Source: Streptomyces cyaneofuscatus
GTDB lineage: Bacteria; Actinomycetota; Actinomycetes; Streptomycetales; Streptomycetaceae
Direction: 5' to 3'
Assembly (NCBI RefSeq): GCF_000718135.1
Contig: NZ_JOEM01000039.1
Coordinates: forward strand, 1-19,936
DNA length: 19,936 bases
Position 1 is the stretch's first letter. The number at the start of each line of letters is the position of its first letter. The notes under the pieces are model-generated. The model ran no database searches. It was not told where the DNA came from and saw only the letters and a program-made list of their open reading frames with translations. This document shows positions 7,515-13,809 of the stretch, piece after piece. A program made the position numbers and the translations under genes.

Positions 7515-8705
7515 TTGCTCGACCACCGCTTTGACCGCGAGTACGAAGAACTGCGGGGCACTGTCGAGCAGTTCGCCAACGACGTGGTGGCCCCGAAGAT
7601 CGGCGACTACTACGAGCAGAACGAGTTCCCGTACGAGATCGTCCGCGAGATGGGGCAGATGGGGCTGTTCGGGCTGCCCCTCCCCGAGGAGTACGGGGGC
7701 ATGGGTGGTGACTACTTCGCGCTCGGCCTGGTCCTGGAGGAGCTGGCCCGGGTGGACTCCTCGGTGGCGATTACGCTGGAGGCGGCGGTCTCTCTCGGCG
7801 CCATGCCGATCTACCGGTTCGGCACCGAGGAGCAGAAGCGGGAGTGGCTGCCGAAGTTAACGTCGGGCGAGTTGCTGGGAGCTTTCGGCCTGACCGAGCC
7901 GGAGGGCGGCTCGGACGCAGGCGCCACCCGGACCACGGCGCGCTATGACGAGGCCACCGACGAGTGGGTGATCAACGGTACCAAGTGCTTCATTACCAAC
8001 TCCGGTACCGAGATGACCGGTCTGGTCACGGTGACCGCACTGACCGAACCGATCGCTCGTTCGAGTGGAGGTGGTGCTGAGGTCGTGTCAAGCCGCGAGA
8101 TCTCCTCCATCATCGTTCCCACCGGTACCCCTGGCTTCACCGTCTCCCGCAAGTACTCCAAGGTCGGGTGGAACGCTTCCGACACCCGCGAACTGTCCTT
8201 CACCGACTGCCGGGTTCCAGCGGCCAACCTGCTCGGCACCCGAGGCCGCGGCTACGCCCAGTTTCTGCGCATACTCGACGAGGGGCGCATCGCCATCGCG
8301 GCCCTGGCCACCGGACTGGCCCAGGGCTGCGTCGACCAGTCCGTCAGCTACGCCGGCACCCGGCACGCCTTCGGGCGGCGGATCGGCGCCAATCAGGTCA
8401 TCCAGTTCAAGCTCGCCGACATGGAGATGCGCGCGCATATCTCCCGCCTGGCCTGGCGGGACGCGGCCTCCCGACTGATCTGCGGCGAGCCGTTCAAGAA
8501 GGAGGCCGCGATCGCCAAGCTGTACTCGTCCGAGGCCGCCGTCGACAACGCCCGTGAAGCCACTCAGATCCACGGCGGATACGGTTTCATGAACGAGTAC
8601 CCAGTCGCCCGCTTCTGGCGTGACTGCAAGATCCTGGAGATCGGAGAGGGCACCTCCGAGGTACAGCGCATGCTGATCGCAAGGGAGTTGGGCGTCAACT
8701 CCTGA
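7515..8705 (+). CDS. Acyl-CoA dehydrogenase with intact catalytic glutamate
   Basis: 396 residues from TTG 7515. A typical ACAD: GLTEPEGGSDAGATRT in the middle domain, INGTKCFITNSG, IHGGYGFMNEYPVARFWRD, and the C-terminal EIGEGTSEVQRMLIAREL whose first GTSE-adjacent Glu (about residue 378) is the usual catalytic base of short- and medium-chain enzymes. It oxidises an acyl thioester at the alpha-beta bond using FAD. It sits 76 bases after its paralogue, which lacks that residue, and three genes after the kinase, so it likely acts on the unit activated by the adenylation enzyme. A TTA codon is at 7857-7859. It is the last recognisable gene of the operon; only 115 bases separate its stop from the insertion sequence. 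Confidence 0.92.
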   Translation: MLDHRFDREYEELRGTVEQFANDVVAPKIGDYYEQNEFPYEIVREMGQMGLFGLPLPEEYGGMGGDYFALGLVLEELARVDSSVAITLEAAVSLGAMPIYRFGTEEQKREWLPKLTSGELLGAFGLTEPEGGSDAGATRTTARYDEATDEWVINGTKCFITNSGTEMTGLVTVTALTEPIARSSGGGAEVVSSREISSIIVPTGTPGFTVSRKYSKVGWNASDTRELSFTDCRVPAANLLGTRGRGYAQFLRILDEGRIAIAALATGLAQGCVDQSVSYAGTRHAFGRRIGANQVIQFKLADMEMRAHISRLAWRDAASRLICGEPFKKEAAIAKLYSSEAAVDNAREATQIHGGYGFMNEYPVARFWRDCKILEIGEGTSEVQRMLIARELGVNS

Positions 8706-8820
8706 TTTCGCGAGGGTGCGGTAGGGTTCCGCCGTCGCAAGTGAGGACCTCAGGAAAGCAGTCGCAGTCGAGCTGAACGCGCCCGCCGCACGTGGACGGG
8801 ACCGACGAGCACACCGTTCA

Positions 8821-8824
8821 CTAG
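8821..8824. repeat. Target site duplication (left copy), CTAG
   Basis: CTAG directly abuts the left inverted repeat of the insertion sequence, and an identical CTAG abuts the right one at 9729-9732. CTAG fits the YTAR target duplicated by IS5-group elements. The CTA of this copy also supplies, on the minus strand, the TAG stop for the transposase frame. Confidence 0.7.
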
Positions 8825-8844
8825 GTTCTGTCTGACAAAGGATC
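8825..8844 (+). repeat. IS terminal inverted repeat, left
   Basis: Twenty bases beginning GTTCTGTCTGAC; pairs with the reverse complement of 9709-9728 at 15 of 20 positions. Confidence 0.8.
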
Positions 8845-9358
8845 TTGGATGGGTTCGCGGAGCCAGAGGATGAGTGAGGCGAGGTGGACTCCGGCCTTGT
8901 AACGGGCGGCGAGTTTGTCGAAGCGGCTGGCGATCGCGCGGAACTGCTTGAGTCGGTTGAAGCAGCGTTCGACCACGTTGCGGGCCTTGTAGAGCTCGCG
9001 GCCTTCCCTCGCCGCAGGCGGTTGGCCTTCTGGTCCGCCCGCTCCGGGATCACCGCCCGGATGCCTCGCCCGCGCAGGACCTGGCGGATCGCCCGGGACG
9101 AGTACGCCTTGTCCGCGATGACCGCGTCGGGCCTGCGGCGGGGACGTCCGGCGCCGGTGCGGGGCACCCTCAGCTCGTCCATGACCGTCTCGAAGACGGT
9201 GGAGTCGTTGACGTTGCCCGGCGTGACGACGACGGCCAGGGGCAGGCCCCGGCCGTCGCAGGCGAGATGGATCTTCGTGGTCAGCCCGCCGCGGGACCGG
9301 CCGAGCGCCTGGTCAGCCGACGGATGTGCCGGATCTTCCAGTTCGTCCCCCGCCTCCG

Positions 9359-9367
9359 CCCCCTTTT
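9359..9367 (-). other. Candidate -1 programmed frameshift site in IS transposase
   Basis: On the minus strand AAAAGGGGG occurs where the orfA frame must pass to the orfB frame. Slipping back one base changes the reading from ARKRG to ARKKGAEAGDELEDP, which leads straight into GRSRGGLTTK. Frameshifted orfA-orfB transposases are known in several IS families; use of this site is inferred. Confidence 0.45.
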
Positions 9368-9708
9368 GCGGGCACCGGCGGCGTGCTGGTGGGCCCGGCT
9401 GATCGTGGAGTCGACCGACACGGTCCACTCCACGGCTCCGACGGAGTCGTCACGGACCTGGACCTGTTCGAGCAGACGGGCCCAGGTGCCGTCCGCTTCC
9501 CAGCGGGCGAACCGTTCATAGGCCGTCTGCCACGGCCCGTAGCGTTCCGGCAGGTCACGCCACGGAGCACCGGTCCGCAACCGCCACAACACCCCGTTGA
9601 TCACCTGCCGGTGATCCCGCCACGGCCGCCCACGACCGTCAACACCCGGCAACAACGGCGCTATCCGACCCCACGCCGCATCCGTCAGCTCACCACGACC
9701 CACCACAA

Positions 9709-9728
9709 GATCAATTATCAGACAGGGC
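9709..9728 (-). repeat. IS terminal inverted repeat, right
   Basis: Read on the minus strand it begins GCCCTGTCTGAT and matches the left end at 15 of 20 positions. It is followed by the right CTAG copy at 9729-9732. Confidence 0.8.
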
Positions 9729-9812
9729 CTAGCGCAGGCAGGCGTCGACAAGATCCCCGCTGGCAACTCCGACCGCGCGTTCAAAGCTAGACGGGCCGCA
9801 GCTAAGAGAGTG

Positions 9813-10472
9813 ATGGGGAAACGCCGCTTGCCACAGAGGGACCTGGATAAGACTCTGCGCGCCCACGCTGCCGAAGCTGGGCTCGAACTACCCCGCTCGC
9901 CAAACACCCTCCCGAACGTCTCCCACCGGGCCTTGACGGATGCCGGCGCCCGGTTGCTGCTCGGAGGAGTTGCTGATCTCGGTAGTGAGGAGTTGCTCGA
10001 AGCCTCGGAAGAGGCCATGCCGAACCACACCGAGATGATCGAACAAATCCGTGATGAGCACCGGCGAGCCGAGCTCTCAGGGACCAACCCGCTGACACGG
10101 TCCCCGTGGGCTCAGGGCCTCCCCGGCATGCTGCGCACGGTTGAGGCGGCCAACGACCGGGACCTATGCCACGCCGTGTACACCTGCACGTTGGCGACCG
10201 GTGCCCTTCACGACCTGATGGGGCGCGCCTCGGCCAAGCCGGAGATCCTCACCCTGCTCACCGAAGATGTGATGTGGCGACAGTGGGCCGTCGTCGGTGG
10301 CATCACTCCAAAGGGGGCGCCAGGCTTGGCCGCAGTTGCCCTCAATACAGTCCAGTACCTGACCGAGCCTGAATGGGCCGCGCAATTGGGTCGCTACATG
10401 TTCCTTATGCACAACTTGGATGTCGCCTACCCCGAGCACCCGGACATCCTCGGAGGCGGCATGGAAGCCTGA
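9813..10472 (+). CDS. Hypothetical protein
   Basis: 219 residues from ATG 9813; GTG 9810 directly before it is an alternative. A GAGAG lies just upstream but is close to the start. I do not recognise a family. The protein has a basic N-terminus (GKRRLPQRDLDKTLR), a charged acidic middle (LGSEELLEASEEAM) and a hydrophobic helical C-terminal half; no signal peptide or clear membrane segment is seen. Codon use looks coding throughout. The same frame stays open upstream of the ATG through the right end of the IS and, with the IS and one CTAG removed, back to 8725, but no ATG, GTG or TTG occurs there. The gene could be 5'-truncated by the IS or could simply start at 9810/9813. It may or may not belong to the biosynthetic cluster. 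Confidence 0.65.
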   Translation: MGKRRLPQRDLDKTLRAHAAEAGLELPRSPNTLPNVSHRALTDAGARLLLGGVADLGSEELLEASEEAMPNHTEMIEQIRDEHRRAELSGTNPLTRSPWAQGLPGMLRTVEAANDRDLCHAVYTCTLATGALHDLMGRASAKPEILTLLTEDVMWRQWAVVGGITPKGAPGLAAVALNTVQYLTEPEWAAQLGRYMFLMHNLDVAYPEHPDILGGGMEA

Positions 10473-10806
10473 GCGCGGGGTGAGCGGGCCATCCGACGAG
10501 GCGGGCGGCCCGCCCACACTCCAGAGCTATCCCCCCTTCGGTTCCGCCCCAGTGAAGGGCCAGCATCAGAGCCCTACCTTTTTCGCGAAGGGCCGTGACG
10601 TTGTCCCTAAAGGCAGAAGGCCCGGCTTCTCCACAGACGCCTGCGGGGACCCGGAGCACCAAGTGCTTGCCGGCGTCGGTGCTCCGAGGCCCCCGATTGG
10701 ACTCGGCTGGAGAAGCCCTCCAGGCCGCCCGTGGGGCCCTGTTCAGCTCCCCACACATCAAATGATGTAGCCCGTCTGAGGGGTCGTCCGGTACTCTGAA
10801 CTACGC
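10473..10806. other. Non-coding gap with several inverted repeats
   Basis: No convincing gene is seen on either strand. Four stem-forming repeats occur: CCCTTC/GAAGGG (10534-10539 with 10554-10559), AGAAG/CTTCT (10615-10619 with 10626-10630), a perfect 9-bp pair CGGAGCACC/GGTGCTCCG (10652-10660 with 10678-10686, 17-base loop) and CTGGAG/CTCCAG (10707-10712 with 10718-10723). None is followed by a T run. They could form an intergenic terminator cluster for the gene ending at 10472 or a structured RNA. Confidence 0.45.
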
Positions 10807-10884
10807 ATTGATTCGCATGAACGACACCTAGAAAAATTGAACATGGATGAGTAATTGATGCATCGCGGCAGCATGAGAATCAAT
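10807..10884. promoter_or_regulatory. Interrupted dyad with a third related copy (possible operator or iteron set)
   Basis: ATTGATTCGCATG (10807-10819) and CATGAGAATCAAT (10872-10884) form a 13-bp inverted pair with one mismatch, 52 bases apart. A third related word, ATTGATGCAT, lies at 10854-10863 in the direct orientation. The segment is clearly more A/T-rich than its surroundings and ends 24 bases before the gene at 10909. It could bind that gene's product or hold its promoter; no good -35/-10 pair stood out. Confidence 0.45.
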
Positions 10885-10908
10885 CCGTAGTTTTCAACAG
10901 GTATCGAT

Positions 10909-11982
10909 ATGCGCCCCAAGGATGGCATGGTCGACGCGCGCCTTGCACACCTTCAGACCCTTCGAACCCGCATGGTTGAGGGCGTCAATCAGGTCATGCG
11001 CCGGATCTGGGAGCAAGGACAGCAGCCCGCCTCCGTTCGGGTCCGCCAGGCCTTCTATCGGCTTGACGAGATGAGGACCCTGGAGGACGAGCGGAAGCCG
11101 CTTCCGAAAGAGCAGCAGCCGTTCGCGGCCCGGATGGTCACGCCTAAGGGACTCCAGCTCCGGCTCATGCTGACGATGCTCTACGCCGCGCAGTGCGCCG
11201 TGGGGCCAGGGAAGCAGTGGGACGCTCCCTACCTCGTGGAGTCGACGGCGAAGCACCCGGTGTCATGGATGAGCTTGTCGGCTTCGATCAGCCAACACGC
11301 CGGTCCTGGCATTCAGCTGGCGTCCGAGGACGTCAACCGCCGACGCCAGATCACGCAGGCCTTGAATACGCTGGAATCGATGGCGCTCGTGCGGGCCAAC
11401 ACCAGGCCTGGCCGCTTCAGCACTGGTCTGCAGCTGCTGTGCGAGAACGGGACCAGCACCGTCAGCTCGGCCATCCCTTACACCGCCGCCGGCGACACCG
11501 AGCCGTACATCGAGATCCCGATCGAGTTCTTCACCCGCGGCTGGGTGCACGTGCTCACCAACAGCGAGATCGCCGCCCTGCTCATGTGGTTCGACCGCCT
11601 CAAGTACACCGGCGCCGTGGTCGGCGCCGAGGAGAGCGAACCACTCACCATCACCTACGTCACCGGCGACGTGAGGCAGGGCCTTTACGGGTTGGGGCGG
11701 AAGGCATACGAGACACACCAAGCCCTCGACGCCTACCAGCTCCTCGACGTGATCAGGCCTGAGAAACGCTACGACTCCGGTAAGTGGGAGGGATATTCGC
11801 AGGGCGATTCGGATCTGCTGTGCCACCGCGTCTCTCTCGTCTCCGCCGGCTTCGACCGCGACGCGGGAGAGGTCGTGGAGGACGTTCTCAAGCGCCGGGA
11901 CACCGGCGGTTACTGGAGACGTCCCATGTTCAGTGCGCCGAAGCGCTTCGATCGCTTCCGCATGGTCTCCGCCGACGAGTAG
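10909..11982 (+). CDS. Hypothetical protein with possible winged-helix segments
   Basis: 357 residues from ATG 10909; the upstream ribosome site is weak (ACAGG). No family is recognised with confidence. The N-terminal part is rich in charged helices. Residues ~118-165 (MSLSASISQHAG, then RRRQITQALNTLE) and ~204-285 (EIPIEFFTRGW, then LTNSEIAALLMW and GRKAYETHQALDAYQLLDV) have the pattern of helix-turn-helix or winged-helix folds, in which a segment choosing helices is followed by a 'leader residue' strand. Proteins of this look in actinobacteria include replication initiators and DNA-binding proteins of mobile elements, but that is inference. The AT-rich repeat segment directly upstream would suit a DNA-binding role. 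Third-position G+C is high, as in normal host genes. Confidence 0.6.
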   Translation: MRPKDGMVDARLAHLQTLRTRMVEGVNQVMRRIWEQGQQPASVRVRQAFYRLDEMRTLEDERKPLPKEQQPFAARMVTPKGLQLRLMLTMLYAAQCAVGPGKQWDAPYLVESTAKHPVSWMSLSASISQHAGPGIQLASEDVNRRRQITQALNTLESMALVRANTRPGRFSTGLQLLCENGTSTVSSAIPYTAAGDTEPYIEIPIEFFTRGWVHVLTNSEIAALLMWFDRLKYTGAVVGAEESEPLTITYVTGDVRQGLYGLGRKAYETHQALDAYQLLDVIRPEKRYDSGKWEGYSQGDSDLLCHRVSLVSAGFDRDAGEVVEDVLKRRDTGGYWRRPMFSAPKRFDRFRMVSADE

Positions 11983-12741
11983 AGCGAGTGCCGAAGTGCG
12001 TTCGGCCCCCAAACGAGCGCGCCATGGCCGGAACCTACGCGGAACTTGCAGAGCAAGCCGGGACGTGAGGGCCGCCCTCGCGTTGCAGCGCTTCTGTACC
12101 AGCAGGGGCCATCATCGGCGACGTGGTCACCAGTGCCGCGATCTCCGGAATTCTGGCCCACGACCAGCGGAGCAAGCACCGCGCCACCGCTGCTGCGCCG
12201 CGAGCCGTTGAAGCGCCAGAGCCGGGCGACGCCCCGGAAGCCAAGTGCAACTGACTCCGGCCATGGCAAGACTCTCGCGCCGGAGAACGATCCGCCTTCT
12301 CGTGCCCCGGCGACCAGGGAGTACAGGATCAGCATGTTCGTGCTCACCAAGACCACGCGTGAGTCTGCCTCGGCTGACACTCGCAGAGAGCCGGTCCTGC
12401 CGCAGGTGTCGTGGATCTGTGCCTGTCACCGCAACGCAATGCCTTCGAAAGCTCCTGCTCGATGTCAGTGGTTTGCGAGATCATCATTGCGGCGTTCGGG
12501 TTCTGCCGGTAACGCTGGGAGGGGGGTTTGTTGGTGTGTTGCGGGGCGGCTGGTCTGGGGTGTTGCTGGTTCGCTGAGAGGTGGAATGGGCGGCTTGGGT
12601 AGGTAGGCGGAGGCTTCTGAGCTGGGGTTATGTGTTCTGTGCTGAGTGGGGCTGGGTGTGTTGTAGTTAGTTCTGGCGTGTAAAGGCCCGGTTGGTGTTT
12701 GTGCTGGTCAGGGCTGTTCTGCCTGTTCGGCGGGGGTGGTC
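11983..12741. other. Gap without a convincing intact gene
   Basis: About 760 bases. From ATG 12024 a frame gives 14 residues (MAGTYAELAEQAGT), stops at TGA 12066-12068, and continues in the same frame to TGA 12252-12254 with a plausible peptide (AIIGDVVTSAAISGILAHDQ), so a small gene may have been broken by a nonsense change. A different frame around 12255-12420 also looks weakly coding. From about 12510 the sequence becomes G/T-rich on the plus strand and lies just beyond the 3' end of the transposition operon; a transposon end could be here, but no matching terminal repeat was found by eye. Confidence 0.3.
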
Positions 12742-13809
12742 TTATCGGCCTTGGCGGGGGCGGTGTTGGGTTTCGGCGAGGTGGTCGAGGCGGATGGTGT
12801 CGAGGGTGGTTTTGGTGATGCGTTCGGTGCCGTCGTGGATGGCGGTGATGGCTGCTTGGCGGATGAGTCGGGTGAGGGATCCGATGCGGCCTGCGGTGCG
12901 CTGGTGGAGGTAGGGGGCGTGGCGTGGGAGGGTGCCGGGTTTGTGCTGCTGGAGGTCGAGGTGGTTTTCGATATCGGTGATGACGTCGCGGAAGGGTTCA
13001 CGTTTGCCGTGGCGGGCGGGGAGGGGGCCGCAGTCGACGAGGGTGGCGCGTCCGGCGAGTTGGGCGCCTCTCACGCCGGTGAAGAGGGGTGTGTCGGTGA
13101 CGTTGATGCCGGCGTAGACGAATGTCGCGGGGAGGCGTTCGCTGAGGTCTTTCAGGAGGTCGGCGGTTTGGGCGCCGGTGGTGGTGCGGGGGTTGAGGCG
13201 GTGGATCTCGTCGATCATCACGAGCTGGATGCCGGCCTGGGTGTAGGTGTGGCAGACGGCTTCGGTGATCTGGGTCTGGGTCATGCGGGCGGTGACGGGG
13301 ATGCCGAGGTAGCGGGCGAATTCGGTGGTAGCGGGCGAATTCGGTGATGAGGGTTTTCGCGGTCGCGCCGGGCGGGACCAGAACATACGCGACGGGCACT
13401 GAGGTGTGCGCTGTCCGGGTGGTGGCGGGTTTTTGCGGGTGTGGGCGAGGTGGCAGGTACGCCCGACGTTCAGGAGCGCGGTGGTCTTCCCGGCTGCGGC
13501 GGGTCCGGTGACGATGAGGGAGGGCCGTGCGGTGGTCTGCTGGTGGCGTCCGAGGATCATCAGGGTGCGGACCTGGGTGGCCAGGGTGTGGATGGCGGGG
13601 GTGCGGATGGTGACGAAGCTGGAGTGGTAGGCGAGGCGTTCCTCGGTACTGCGGGGCGGGTCGCCGGGCCGGGGAGGGACGACGGGGGCGGTGGTGGCGA
13701 AGCGGTGCCAGCCCTGCCAGGTGGTCAGCGGCCAGGACAACTCGGCTCCGCCGCTTTCGTCGGGACCGCCTTGTGTGCTGCTCGCGCTTGGCGGGCTCGG
13801 GTTCACCAT
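12742..13809 (-). CDS. TnsC/TniB-like AAA+ ATPase with an out-of-frame internal segment
   Basis: 355 residues from ATG 13809 to TAA 12742. Walker A GPAAAGKTT (residues 102-110) and Walker B LVMIDEIH (196-203) are clear, and the remainder (ATFVYAGINVTDTPLFTG, a C-terminal lid) fits the TniB/TnsC regulators of Tn7-like transposition, which control target choice and activate the DDE transposase. Residues ~136-161 (CPSRMFWSRPARP onwards) are not family-like; the neighbouring frame reads VPVAYVLVPPGATAKTLITE, the expected strand and helix. The frame is lost near 13401 by a one-base loss (or equivalent) and regained at a 19-bp tandem duplication (13308-13345). The protein is full length but lacks a core segment, so it is probably impaired. 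Its start overlaps the transposase stop by 7 bases. Confidence 0.85.
   Translation of the reverse strand: MVNPSPPSASSTQGGPDESGGAELSWPLTTWQGWHRFATTAPVVPPRPGDPPRSTEERLAYHSSFVTIRTPAIHTLATQVRTLMILGRHQQTTARPSLIVTGPAAAGKTTALLNVGRTCHLAHTRKNPPPPGQRTPQCPSRMFWSRPARPRKPSSPNSPATTEFARYLGIPVTARMTQTQITEAVCHTYTQAGIQLVMIDEIHRLNPRTTTGAQTADLLKDLSERLPATFVYAGINVTDTPLFTGVRGAQLAGRATLVDCGPLPARHGKREPFRDVITDIENHLDLQQHKPGTLPRHAPYLHQRTAGRIGSLTRLIRQAAITAIHDGTERITKTTLDTIRLDHLAETQHRPRQGR
13308..13345. repeat. 19-bp perfect tandem duplication inside the ATPase gene
   Basis: GGTAGCGGGCGAATTCGGT occurs twice head to tail (13308-13326 and 13327-13345). It duplicates the EFARY codons of the ATPase. Nineteen bases shift the frame by one, which offsets the earlier frame loss near 13401. 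Confidence 0.95.

Larger units (their letters stand above)
8821..9706 (-). pseudogene. IS5-family DDE transposase (orfA/orfB, frameshifted and internally deleted)
   Basis: orfA runs from GTG 9706 (GTG-GTG pair, VVGRGELTDAAWGRI) to a stop at 9281 and contains the typical RTGAPWRDLPERYGPW segment and an SVDSTISRAHQHAA motif with the first Asp of the DDE triad. orfB is in the -1 frame and carries GRSRGGLTTKIHLACDG, the second Asp region (DAVIADKAYSS) and AVIPERADQKANRLRRGK. The switch between frames can occur at the A4G5 run on the minus strand (9367-9359). Around 8998-9003 the frame breaks again: the family-typical ELYKARNVVERCFNRLKQ and its C-terminal helix continue in another frame to a TAG at 8821-8823, and the usual Gly/Arg-rich stretch before it is missing. 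The catalytic Glu segment therefore cannot be made by simple translation, and the copy is probably inactive unless complemented in trans. Confidence 0.8.
8825..9728 (-). mobile_element. IS5-family insertion sequence, 904 bp
   Basis: The element is bounded by imperfect terminal inverted repeats (8825-8844 and 9709-9728, 15 of 20 positions identical, sharing the core CTGTCTGA) and flanked by CTAG on both sides. The size fits the small IS5/IS427-type elements common in Streptomyces. It carries one transposase on the minus strand, split over two frames. The element lies between the last biosynthetic gene and a hypothetical gene and may mark the edge of the cluster. Confidence 0.85.

Noticed and set aside
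10405..10761. Minus-strand 118-codon frame in the repeat-rich gap
   Set aside because: Its residues follow the antisense of GC-rich repeats, it overlaps the end of the sense gene and it lacks a ribosome site or motifs.
12066..12068. TGA as a selenocysteine codon
   Set aside because: No recognisable selenoprotein family or downstream SECIS-like hairpin; a nonsense change or unrelated frames explain it better.
12480..12741. Left end of the Tn7-like element, with repeated CTGAG words at 12574, 12617 and 12642
   Set aside because: The words are short, irregularly spaced and have no counterpart near 19784-19936, so no transposon end can be claimed.
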